Source: Luzula sylvatica (lineage: Eukaryota > Streptophyta > Magnoliopsida > Poales > Juncaceae). From it: a stretch of DNA of 64,000 bases. Location: positions 36,361,629 to 36,425,628 of the forward strand of contig OX326960.1 of the NCBI GenBank assembly GCA_946800325.1, written 5' to 3'. The notes beneath the pieces are model-generated. The model did no database searches, was not told where the DNA came from, and worked only from the letters and a program-made list of their open reading frames with translations. Below are positions 11,680 to 28,941 of this stretch, piece by piece (positions within the stretch are counted from its first letter, which is position 1; each line of letters opens with the position of its first letter). The position numbers were made by a program, and so were the translations under genes.

Positions 11680-12567
11680 AAAAAATCCCACAATTTCACG
11701 CATGTCCTGCAAAATCGTAAAAGTATCATGAATATTTCTAAAAAAACTACTAAACTACTGAAATTTTATGTATGCATCTACAAAATCTTCTAAATATCAC
11801 TAATATCCTTATCGTTAATGATCCGTCAAGAGATATTAGTAAAATTATAAATTTAATTTTTTCATTAAATATTATTTAATATGAAATGACAATTATGCCT
11901 GATCAATTATTAGATTCATGTAAAATTTACATAAACACCAAAATATATTATCAATTTTTGTATTGATTTATTTTCCAAATTTCTTATCTTTCTTCTCCGG
12001 ACTCGAACTTTTGTTTCTTGCCTAGATGAAATTGATTTGAGAAATAAATAACTTGGTGAATTATCTTCTCTAAACTTGGTAAATTTTGTAATCCAATCTC
12101 GCCTCATGTGAACCTACTGAAAATCTTCTTAACTTGCTCGACATTTTGCGAGATCTCATTTTTCTTCTTGTTTGATTGAAAATTATTCCTTTTAAAATTT
12201 TAATTGAAAATAGACAACATATTTTAAGTTGTTATTATGTAATATTTTTCAGGTTATGGAAACAACTTCAATCTTTAACAAAGATTTTCGTCAAATTAAT
12301 TTAGTATACAAAATTAAAAATACTACCTTGTTTTGTTCATGTTCTTAAATTAATTAACACAAATGAGAAGAGATAATCAACATAAATTTAATATCTTATT
12401 TATATAGAGGATAAAATTGTAAAAAAAAAACAAAAAAAACTCTAATCTTAACGAATCATTAACGAAATTTTAAGGAAAAGGGCATCAAAATTCTAGTAGT
12501 TCTATAAGGGTATCCGTGATATTTCACGGTTTGTACGGGCATTCGTGAAATTTTGGGGGTTTGTAGG
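11680..12567. mobile_element. Long inverted-repeat element (TTTCACG-type family)
   Basis: The left end (about 11685-11800) carries tandem variants of CAATTTCACGCATGTCC, and the right end (about 12475-12565) carries the complement. A mirrored ATTAACGATCCGTC / AATCATTAACGAAATT pair lies inside. The element is nearly 900 bases long with no coding capacity. Its right end abuts the hAT copy starting at 12568. The exact boundaries and target duplication are not clear. Confidence 0.5.
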
Positions 12568-13157
12568 TAGGGATGTCAACGGTTCGGATCATGGTCATAA
12601 GACTCATAACAGATCGATATCCATATTATTTTTCGGATACATAATTATTCGAATCCGGATACGATTCGTATACTAAACGGATACGGATACAATTCAGATA
12701 TTGTCGGATACAAATACGGATACTGTTTTTTCGGATATTAAAACGGATACTACGTTATGATAACATAACATATTTTTTAATTATAAATATATAAAATTTA
12801 TGACATGAAAGATATATATGATTATATTTAAACGTAATTTTACGATTGTGATTCTAAATCACTCACAAACCATTCATTTATATATGATTTTTCAACTAAT
12901 ATTCAGTAAGATACATAAAACATATATAATATACCTATACGGATCCGAATACTCGAATCCGGTTGTAGTATCCGAAACCTAATAATACCCGGATTCGGAA
13001 CACCAATCCGTCCGCAACTACGAAACCGAATATCGGATCCGATTCCGGATCAAAAAATTAGTAACCATATATATCCGGATATTTTTTTTTTGAATCAGGA
13101 TATTTTTCGGATACGGTTCGGTCGGTTTGGGCAATATCCACACCATTGACACTCTTA
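12568..13157. mobile_element. Nonautonomous hAT-like element, copy 1 (decayed)
   Basis: It begins TAGGGATGTCAACGG and ends with the complement of TAAGAGTGTCAATGG, so imperfect terminal repeats. The interior matches the better-preserved element at 31194-31780: shared ACGATTGTGA, AAATCACT and TATATGATTTT words, many CGGATAC repeats, and nearly equal length (590 and 587 bases). No 8-base target duplication is visible, in keeping with an older insertion. Confidence 0.7.
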
Positions 13158-14282
13158 TGAATTTTGGGCTTTATTTAATATTTTTTATAATAATTAATAA
13201 TAAATAAATAAATGAAGGGACCTATTTAACAAAATGCAGAATAATGTGCACAATATAACGTATAGCTGCACAAAATGAATAATAAATGAAACTAAAAAAG
13301 TCCAAACCAAAATATAAACATGCTATCCACTAGAGACTATATAATTTAATCAATACATATTACCAGTTTTTGCCAGGTAATTTAATTTAAGTTCTTAATT
13401 TCCAAGCTTATTAGCTTAGTATTTCGAGTTGGAAGCTAAGTGCACATAACATATTTTTTAGTTTTGAGATTATATAATAAATTTTCCTAATATTATTTCA
13501 TTTCATCGTTGACTATTACTCGTTAACCAACAGCTATGAGTTGATAAGAAGATTTTGCCTTGTGGGGTCCACTTATTTTTTCTTATTAAAATAAAGCAAT
13601 TAAGTGAGCTCTGCATTATTCTAAGTTCTGAATCCTGATCCCATGTAACATGTGCAAATATGTTGCACGTATACTTAGATAATAATTTAAGTCTCTGTTA
13701 ATCTTCAATTATAACTTACGATAACGTTTGAAATTCACAAAAATAATAAAAATGTACGAATTATATACTAAATAATAATTTATTGTTTATATAACATCTG
13801 ACTTAATAAATCTTAACAAATATTATTTTAGTTAATTTTAGAACTTATTTTATATGGAATAATGTTTGTTTGTCACCAATTTTGTTTTTTTTTCCTGGTA
13901 AATAATAAATTATGGAAGTATACTTTTCAGTTAGCACGTCACAAATAATAATCGCAAAACTGATGACAAAATAAACGATATTGAATAATTATTTGTTTAC
14001 GTGTATACAAAACTACAATATATAAAGATACAATTTGAATATTTTATGATAAATTTTAAAAATAGAGTATTTATAAATTGACATGAAGAACTAAATATTA
14101 TCAGACAATATTACTTGACACGAGCCTTCTTGATTAGATATTTTTTTTCTTTTAAATGTATGCGCGTCAATATTTGATGGACATTGAAAATTAAAATTTC
14201 ACACCAACAACATGTCATGTCAGGTTATTATTAAATTAACTCAATTTATCTAAAACTATTGTTGTTTTTTTTTTTTTTTGAA
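13158..14282. other. AT-rich spacer, no gene seen
   Basis: Sequence is AT-rich with no exon-like open stretches. A 13-base T run ends at 14279, at the tail side of the adjacent reversed SINE. Confidence 0.4.
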
Positions 14283-14415
14283 TTGTATCCGACAAACGAT
14301 CGCTTTTGTTATTGATACCTAATATTTTGATGTCAATGAGGATCGAACCCAAAATCTCTCACAACATATAGTTTTTTGTGTCTCACACTCAACCAACTAG
14401 GCTATGAGCCCATTG
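14283..14415 (-). mobile_element. tRNA-derived SINE, copy 2
   Basis: Read on the minus strand it has an A-box-like TAGTTGGTTGAGTG and a B box GGGTTCGATCCTC that fits the GGTTCGANTCC consensus well. The body is shared with copy 1, including CATTGACATCAA and GATCGTTTGTCGGATAC. It is the better-preserved member of the family in this window. Confidence 0.75.
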
Positions 14416-14639
14416 ACATTTTGAAAATTTACTTATGTGAGAATTATTTTGAATTAGCAAATAGAAAATATCTAACCATGAAACAAATCAATATTTAATG
14501 TAAATAATTCTAAAAACAAAATTATATGTGTTAAAATATTTACTTCTGTATTAGAAAAAATAATATTTTTTTATGGAAAACTTCGTCAATTAATTCAATT
14601 AACAACAGCGAGTTCATAGAGTATAGAGAAGTGGACACA

Positions 14640-15126
14640 TAGTTAACAATACAATCAATGTTCAAAGAAAATCCTATCACCCTCACCAAGACCTCCTCCT
14701 TCAGTCCCCACCTCTCAATCTCTCATCTCCCTCTCTCTTCCATTTGAACTTCGAAAGCCACTTGTCATCTCGACCTTTCTCTCTTTGGCGCCTCCGCCTC
14801 CGCCTCCCTTCCTCCCTCTCTCGTTCTCTCTCGAGAAATGGGAGAGAACCCGTGTTATAAATTTTATTAAAACAAAACTTTTGTATCAACATGTAAGCTC
14901 TTTCGCCTAATTTTTTTCCTGTTATGTTTAATGTTTCTAGTTTGTGGTTTGAGTTTCATTTCAACTCGAACAATTTCATATATTTTGTCGAATGATTCTC
15001 TAATTTACCCATTTTGGTCGAAAGAAACTGCCATCTCAATGAATTTCTTCCCGAATCTTTTTTTTTCCACGATTTTGACCAATTATTTTATTTGGGTATT
15101 TAGCATTGCAGTCAAATCAACAAATC
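14640..15126 (+). promoter_or_regulatory. Probable 5' UTR and 5' UTR intron of the NEK gene
   Basis: A pyrimidine-rich stretch (about 14690-14830) is followed by a donor-like ATGTAAGCTC near 14891. An acceptor-like ATTGCAG ends at 15111, 15 bases before the start codon. A leader intron of about 220 bases would fit plant NEK genes, but this is inference from splice-site words only. The reverse-strand frame here is a shadow of the CT/GA-rich leader. Confidence 0.5.

Positions 15127-19917
<4,791 letters not shown>

Positions 19918-19984
<67 letters not shown>
19918..19984. repeat. CT microsatellite directly before a start codon
   Basis: More than 30 CT units end five bases before the ATG of the EGF-like gene, so the array is probably within its 5' UTR. 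Confidence 0.92.
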
Positions 19985-19987
<3 letters not shown>

Positions 19988-19989
19988 AG

Positions 19990-22132
<2,143 letters not shown>

Positions 22133-22430
22133 ATTAAGTCTATTTAAAGTATTTTGTAGAAGATATATCCTTTTGTATAATTGCCTAATTTTTGTTTGGG
22201 GAGAGACAAATTTTGTCATTTCATTTTCACTGTATATCATCTCTTTTCTTGAATTAATTATTTTTAGCATACATATTATTACCGAATTTTTTTTTTAAAA
22301 AAGTACAAAACTACGACACAATAAAAATATAACCTTGAAAAAAGACCCAATAAATTTGCAGTATTATTATTATTTATTACCTTGTACAACAAATTATTCA
22401 CACCTCGTAAAAAACCGAACCCAATCTCTA

Positions 22431-23339
22431 CTACTTAGTCTGCACAGTAACGCCAGTCTTGCCCGCAACAATAACAGCAGTGGCCATATCCAAAAACAAT
22501 CCATGCTCCACAACCCCTTCAAACTTCAAAATCTCCTTCCCCGCGGACCCCGCATCCTTAATCGGCGTCTCGAAATACAAATCCACGATGTAATTCGAGT
22601 TATCGGTCACGTAAGGCTTCCCGTCGTCGTTGAGCCTGAGTTTCGCCTCGCAACCTTCCTCTTTGAACAAGTCTTGCAGTCTGATTTGGTTGAATTTCCA
22701 GCAAAATTGAACCACTTCTACGGGCATTGCGAGCCCGCTTCCTCCTAGACCCGTTACCAGTTTGGTATCGTCTACGACTACTACGAATTTGTCCGAGACT
22801 GCCTCGACCATTTTCTCGCGGAGGAGGGCCCCGCCTCGGCCTTTTACTAGGTCCAGATTTGGGTCTACCTGTTTAAATCACAAACCAAATTAAGGAATCA
22901 AACCTAATTAGTAAATAAAGAACGGTACTTTTTAAAGTAAACAAACCTCATCAGCACCATCAATGGCGAGATCGAGTTTTGGGTAATCATCAAGAGTAGA
23001 AAGCGGGATTCCGAGCGATTGAGCTTGCTCAAAAGTTCTTTTAGAAGTAGGAACCCCAACAATATTAGTTAGTTTACCAGAAGCCAAGAGCGACCCAATT
23101 TCAGCGACGACGAATGCGGCGGTGGAACCAGTACCGAGACCCAAAACCATACCACTGGAAACATATTCGACTGCTTTAATGGCGGCGAGCTTCTTCAAGT
23201 CGTCTTGGGTCAAAGTGGTAGTGGGAACGGATTGTGATCGGACGGAGACCATGTGGCGGCGCGAGATGGAGATGGTACGGGATGGCGATGCATGGCGGGC
23301 TTGTGAAGCCGTGGGTAGACGGAAAGAGAGAGATGCCAT
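22431..23339 (-). CDS. RPI3: Ribose-5-phosphate isomerase A, plastid-targeted
   Basis: Two exons on the minus strand (23339-22947 and 22868-22431) join to 276 residues, the length I recall for Arabidopsis RPI3. It interconverts ribose 5-phosphate and ribulose 5-phosphate in the Calvin cycle and the plastid pentose phosphate pathway. Residues 1 to about 40 are rich in Ser, Arg and Thr with few acids, as in a chloroplast transit peptide. The RpiA motifs are present in order: GLGTGSTA at 67-74, DGADE at 127-131, and [11 protein letters not shown] at 140-150, which carries the catalytic and phosphate-binding residues of the family. The intron falls exactly after DGADE with GT-AG ends. The C terminus reads [10 protein letters not shown]. 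The gene looks intact. Its upstream flank (from about 23413) is shared with a dispersed repeat found again near 32930 and 35160. Confidence 0.95.
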
Positions 23340-23412
23340 TGGAGAAGTAGATTGGAGATGAATGGTGTGTTGTGGGATTGAGATTTGAGGGATTGGTGTT
23401 TGGTGGCAAGAA

Positions 23413-24035
23413 AATATGAGCCCATTATGTGATTTGGAAGATTTATATGTTTAACCTTCTAAACATTAAAAATATCACATTTGCCCTCTCAAAGTTGTTA
23501 AAGATCATAATCATAATAAGTTAGGTATGTTTGTAAAATCAAATCTTGTCTGATTTTGAATTTAACATTTAGTGATTTGATTTGGGTATTTTTGATATTT
23601 TGTAAGTTTTGAAATAGTAAGACTAGTATTATAGATTTTGAAAGGGTATGTATGATATTTTACTTTTTAGAAGGGTTAATAACTTAATATGATATTTGAG
23701 CAATTGTGGGATCTATACATTTTTGTTTAATTCAATGTATTTACATGATAAATTAAATCGAAATCATTAATTTAGTTACCATTTTTGTTTAAATTGTAAG
23801 AATTAAAACTTTTATGGAAAATTGAAAAGAAAAATACACCGTATAATTATGTGATTAATTAGGACTCTACATATATTAATATATAATGGTAGGGTGATAT
23901 TGGGGGCCTTGTTTATTTCCCCAGGTGATAAGGGAAAGATTTTTTCATATTTATCCTTGAAAAACTTAAAAACATGAAAAGTATATATATAACAGAGAAT
24001 GTTTTGGGGAAATAAGTTCAAAGGGAAAAAAAAAA
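23413..24035. repeat. Dispersed repeat overlapping the RPI upstream region
   Basis: From about 23413 (ATATGAGCCCATTATGTG) through about 23850 the sequence matches 35162-35610, and from 23493 also 32934-33260. Within it, 23445-23690 looks like a small MITE with ends near ACCTTCTAAAC and its complement GAAGGGTTAAT. The RPI promoter therefore lies inside or next to repeated DNA. Confidence 0.7.
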
Positions 24036-24590
24036 TTGCGCTAACTGATGAATAAATCTTGTATTAGATATTATATAAATTGATAAAATTATTTTTGTAT
24101 ATTATTTAATCAACCAAAATAATAAAATAGAGGTAAATAAATATTTTGCAAAAAAATTCTGTAAATAATGAATTGAACTATAATTTTAATATAAAATAAT
24201 ATGTTGCATACAAAATAATAATTCTCATAACAAGTTGTGCAAGGTAAAACGGCAAAATAAACAGTAGCTTAAAATATTAATATCAACATTTAAAAAAAAA
24301 ATGGCTAACGAATCAAAAAGTAATTTCTTAAAAAAAATGGCTAACGAATTAAGGAAATTAATTTTTTTACTTAATTGTTTAAGTTTACATCCTCTCATTT
24401 TATTTCGAAATGGAGACATCCTTGCTTTTGTTTCATGCTGGACAACCATGTAATTAGAACCACAAAAAACATCTTCTCGAAAGTTCCTATACAGACTTTG
24501 CAATTTGAACGTTGGGATTTGGATTCGAATATTCTCCTCTCAGGTATAGATTCTTTAATTCGAACGTTGGGATTGAGATCTTCTCCCCTA
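24036..24590. other. AT-rich spacer, no gene seen
   Basis: A duplicated AAAAAATGGCTAACGAAT word occurs near 24295 and 24333. Another duplicated word, GAACGTTGGGATT, occurs near 24507 and 24561. No exon is supported. Confidence 0.4.
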
Positions 24591-24641
24591 TATATAACCG
24601 AGCAATTTCATTCTCTCTCCCCATTTTCATTTTTCAGAACT

Positions 24642-24647
<6 letters not shown>

Positions 24648-24682
<35 letters not shown>
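24648..24682. repeat. GA microsatellite
   Basis: About 17 GA units, in a possible transcript leader that precedes a donor-like GGTAAG near 24817. Confidence 0.9.
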
Positions 24683-24683
<1 letters not shown>

Positions 24684-24888
24684 GGTTCAATACTAGATCT
24701 AACATGAGATCTCTTTTGCGAAAATGGCGAGGCAAATATATATGCTGATGAGAAAGGTTGTTCTATATAAGGAGTTGCATATATGCACTTTTGTTCTATG
24801 CTTTTGTGTGTTTTTGGTAAGAAACGTTGATTTTTTTTAAAAAAAATGATAATTTGATTTTTAATTTCTAGCTTGGAGGAAAGGAACA

Positions 24889-25300
24889 GCTTGATTTTTG
24901 TTTGATTTTCTTTAGGTAATTGATTGGTACATTTATGTGATTAATTCATCAGATCTGTTGGGTTTTTGTTTGTTGATCTTTCAAAAAAAGAACTACTTGA
25001 TTTTTGTTTGATTTTCTTTAGGTAATTGATTGGTACATTTATGTGATTAATTCATCAGATCTGTGGGGTTTTGGTTTGTTGATCTTTCAAAAAAAGAACT
25101 ACTTGATTTTTGTTTGATCTTGGAGGAGAGGAACAGCTTGATTTTTGTTTAATTTTCTTTAGGTAATTGATTGGTACATTTATGTGATGAATTCATCAGA
25201 TCTGTGGGGGTCTTTGTTTGTTGATCTTTCAGAAAAGGAACAACTTGATTTTTGTTTGATCTTGGAGGAAAGGAACAACTTGATTTTGTTTAATCTTTCA
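24889..25300. repeat. Tandem repeat of about 105-140 bases
   Basis: Three near-identical copies share TTTAGGTAATTGATTGGTAC (at about 24911, 25016 and 25157), followed in each by an ATTCATCAGATCTG word, then TTGTTGATCTTTC. Spacing is about 105 and 141 bases; the longer gap comes from an extra GATCTTGGAGGA-type insert. Partial copies follow to about 25300. It lies in what would be an intron if the leader at about 24600-24820 and the exon-like block at 25545 are joined. Confidence 0.8.
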
Positions 25301-25544
25301 GAAAGTATATTATTCATGGTGCAAATCGTATCAACCTTTTTTTTTTATGCTATCTAAAGATTTTCTGATAATTTTTTATGATTTTCTTGGGTTTTTCTTT
25401 GTTGATCTCTCTGTTTTTTTGTTGACCTTTTCTTTTAGCAACTATATATGGTGCAAATTGGATCAACATTTTCTTACGATTATTTTGATTAATGCTTTAT
25501 CACTTGCTGTACTAACTTGATTTTACTCTTTTTTGGTAATTAGG

Positions 25545-25918
25545 CGTTTTGGCAGAGAAAATTTACAAGAAATTCCTCAAGGACAAAATACCCTGTAGGC
25601 AAGAACTGAACCTAGTTGGAACCAAGATCGTCACGCTCAAACCAGACCACTAATTCAACACGCCATGTTTGTTTAGAGGACGATATGTGGTCGCACTGAA
25701 GGAGAAATACAAACGAGTGAGTTTCAATTGAATCAATTCCATGTCCAGACCTGTGCCCCTCCTTCCTTCCTAGGTACCTTCACAAGGATTATTCAGATTA
25801 CTGTATTAATTAATGAATTTGTCTCTTCCCCTTTGTCATATATTTTGTTTTCAAACATTTCTTTAAATTAATGTTTAATTATTTTTCGACTTTTTTCAGG
25901 TTCTGTTTTCTGAAAAGG
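25545..25918 (+). pseudogene. Exon-like remnant with a stop and frame change (family unknown)
   Basis: Two exon-like blocks with good splice signals are seen: 25545-25716 (acceptor TTAG, donor GTGAGT) and 25900-25918 (acceptor TTTTTCAG, donor GTAGC). The first block reads VLAEKIYKKFLKDKIPC and on to TLKPDH, then a stop. A different frame then continues as GRYVVALKEKYKR and would splice to VLFSEK. I do not recognise the family. The stop and frame change suggest a pseudogene or a non-coding transcript. Confidence 0.35.
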
Positions 25919-26055
25919 TAGCATGGATGAATGGATCAAACGAATTTACTCTTTATTAAATTGAGTCAATTGTTTTATTTATAATTGTGTGGGTGTCAAT
26001 ATGTAAAGTGCATGTATGTATGTGAATGTGTCTGTATGTGTCTGTACATGTGAAT

Positions 26056-26084
26056 CTGTGTGTGTGTGTGTGTGTGTGTGTGTG
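26056..26084. repeat. TG microsatellite
   Basis: About 14 TG units immediately precede the G-rich minisatellite; a looser TG-rich tract begins at about 25988. Confidence 0.9.
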
Positions 26085-27138
26085 ACTCGAGGAGAAGGGG
26101 TTCGGGCCAAGTGGGCCCGGGCCCAGGGAGGAGGGGTCCGGCCCAAGTAGGGCTTGGCCAGGTGGTGGGGTCCGGTCCAAGTGGGCCCGGAGGGAGGGAT
26201 CCGGCCCAAGCGGGGCTGGCCCGGAGGGAGGGATCCGGCCCAAACGGGGCCGGGCCTCGGGGGAGCGGGGTCCGGCCCAAGCGGGACCGGGCCTCTGGGG
26301 GGGGGTCCGGCCCAAACGGGGTCGGGCCTCGGGGGGGGGGGGGTCCGGCCCAAACGGGGTCGGGCCTCGGGGGGGGGGGGTCCGGCCCAAACGGGGTCGG
26401 GCCTCGGGGGGGGGGGGGGTCCGGCCCAAACGGGGTCGGGCCTCGGGGGGGGAGAGGTCCGGCCCAAACGGGGTCGGGCCTCGGGGGGGGGGGGGTCCGG
26501 CCCAAACGGGGTCGGGCCTCGGGGGGGGAGGGGTCTGGCCCAAACGGGGTCGGGCCTCGGGGGGGGGGGGGGTCCGGCCCAAACGGGGTCGGGCCTCGGG
26601 GGGGGGGAGGGGTCGGGCCTGGGGGGGGGGGGAGGGGTCAGGCCCAAACGGGGTCGGGCCTCGGGGGGGGGAGGGGTCCGGCCCAAACGGGGTCGGGCCT
26701 CGGGGGGGAGGGGTCCGGCCCAAACGGGGTCGGGCCTCGGGGGGGGGGGGAGGGGTCCGGCCCAAACGGGGTCGGGCCGGGGGGGGGGAGGGGTCCGGCC
26801 CAAACGGGGTCGGGCCTGGGGGGGAGGGGTCCGGCCCAAACGGGGTCGGGCCTGGGGGGTCTGGCCCAAACGGGGTCGGGCCTCGGGGGGGGGGGGGTCC
26901 GGCCCAAACGGGGTTGGGGCAAACAGGGTTGGGCCTTGGGGGGGGGGGGTCGGCGCGAAGGGGGCCGAGCCTCGGTGGGGGTGTGTTCGGCCCAAAAGGG
27001 GGCCGGGCCGGGGGGGATGTTCGGCCCGAGGGGGGGCCGTGCCGGGAGGGGGAGGTTCGTCCCGACGGGGGGCGGGCCTGGGGGGCAGAGTTCGGCCCGA
27101 AGGGGGGGCGGTCCGGGGGGGGGGGGGGTTTCGGCCCG
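26085..27138. repeat. G-rich minisatellite, about 25 units of roughly 38 bases
   Basis: The core unit is GGCCCAAACGGGGTCGGGCC followed by TC and a run of about 7 to 14 G, then GGTCC. Roughly 25 units are counted; those between about 26300 and 26920 are nearly identical apart from G-run length, while both ends are degenerate. GGCCC and GGGCC within each unit can pair as a short stem. The plus strand is strongly G-biased. The long proline-, arginine- or glycine-rich frames across it, on both strands and in several frames, are explained by the repeat and are not genes. Confidence 0.95.
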
Positions 27139-28423
27139 GGTAAATTATAGTTTGTTTATTCATTTTGCTAAATTATAGTTTATTTTTTCTACTTGTGCAT
27201 AAAAAAGTATAAAAATATTGTACTTTTGAAAGTTAAAAAAAAATATAGAAAGTTCAATATTTTAAAGAGAGTCAACATGGAATTTCTGTTTTTGAAAGGA
27301 TAAATATGTAATTTTGCATTTTTTTTAGAAAGTTCAGTACGTGCACCTCTCGTCGAAAGACAGTTTCATTTGTACACTAACTTGCTGCTAGCATATATTA
27401 CGTATTGTATATTACATGTCTTGTCACATAAATTGTTTTATATCAATTAAATCATATTGTTGCTCATTTAATAACTATACAACTCCTTCCATACTAATAA
27501 ATTTCTCTGTTACTTTTAATTTGTGTTCACTTGGAATAAATATTGTTGGTTTAAATTAGATACCGTGAAAGTATACTATACAGAATTGGTGAAAGAAAAC
27601 TACACAAGTAGGATTTAATGAATTGAACAAAATAATGCACAAAAATAATTTAAGAATACATGGCATATGGACTCCAAAATAATTTAAGAATACATCTAGA
27701 ACTCATAATACACCAATAAATTAAAAAGCAACAAAAATACACAATTCAATCTTAGCCGCCATATTCACAACATAGGAATCAAAAACAGCGAAAAATAATT
27801 TAATTTATGAATAATTCACCAAATACCTGATTACATCATTGCTTCTAAAATCTAATTCACTCGTTACATTCAAGATAATTTGGTATATTATTATTTGCTA
27901 CTAGAAGTATGTTTGATTCCTTGCAAGTTTTGTAACTAGCTGTGATATGATGATTGATACTTTAATTTGATCATTCGGTTTGGAATTATATTTTGTGTTA
28001 AAAGTCCTTGTGGGGATTTCTGATTTCATCTATATGCTTGTAATTTTAATTAGGAAAAAAAAAAAATTCAATATAAGCGAGATCATTGAGCAAGCCAATT
28101 TTATTTTTCTCAATAAAAAAAATTAAATTAAATTTGGTGTTGTGAATTGTAATTGATTTTTAGTTGTGTTGTGAACTTTTCTTTTAGATTTTCAAGTACG
28201 AGCTTTGATTTTGAATAAAAAAAGTTACAGTGTTAGGCCCAAATAATAGGTAGTACAATTCTAAGAATATCCAACAGATCCTCAAAGCCTAATAAAAAAA
28301 AAATGTAGAGAAATTAAAAAAAACACCCTAGAGAACAATACACCCACAAAAAATGTAGAGAATGTTTTATCATGAAAATTGATAAAACTGTTTTTGTATA
28401 TTATATTTGATCAACCATAGCGT

Positions 28424-28424
<1 letters not shown>
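27139..28424. other. AT-rich spacer, no gene seen
   Basis: The GC content falls abruptly at 27138. A word of about 30 bases containing CACCCTAGAGAACAATACAC at about 28322 recurs at 28746. Nothing coding is supported. Confidence 0.4.

Positions 28425-28466
<42 letters not shown>
28425..28466. repeat. GA microsatellite
   Basis: About 20 GA units, followed by a GGGTCGGGTTAAA-type direct repeat near 28503 and 28525. Confidence 0.9.
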
Positions 28467-28468
<2 letters not shown>

Positions 28469-28904
28469 TCGGGTTGAGATTGAGAGGGGTTAAAGTTATT
28501 TAACGGGTCGGGTTAAATGTTTCGGATCGGGTTAAATAATATGTATAAAATATCATGGGTTAACAGCCATTTAACTGGGGGTGCACGAGTCATTTGATCG
28601 AGAGGGCAAACCGAACAAAAATAACAAGTTTATGGGACAAAAAGAATCAAAAAAATAATCAGGGGCAAATTGAACAATTGATATTTGTAAGGGACAAAAA
28701 AACAGATTTTTTTTCCTAAAAAAAAATGCAGAGAAATTAAAAAGGCACCCTAGAGAACAATACACCGGGTGATTCCATGGTACGGGTATTTTTTGTTTGG
28801 ACGGACAGGATTTAAGTTTAAAAAAAAAATCCAATGATACACAATCGATTAGATGTAGTAATTTCACTCCTCATTCTACACGCCTCCTCCCACTCTCCAT
28901 TTCT

Positions 28905-28909
<5 letters not shown>

Positions 28910-28938
<29 letters not shown>
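28910..28938. repeat. CT microsatellite
   Basis: About 14 CT units inside a pyrimidine-rich stretch (28865-29000) that looks like a transcript leader; a donor-like GAGGTAATG occurs near 29190. No coding exon could be attached to it. Confidence 0.85.

Positions 28939-28939
<1 letters not shown>

Positions 28940-28941
<2 letters not shown>

Noticed and set aside
22335..22748. Plus-strand frame of 137 codons
   Set aside because: It is antisense to exon 2 of ribose-5-phosphate isomerase.
25956..27178. Very long proline/arginine-rich and glycine-rich open frames on both strands
   Set aside because: They coincide exactly with the G-rich minisatellite, are open in several frames because the unit rarely makes a stop codon, and have no domain or splice context.
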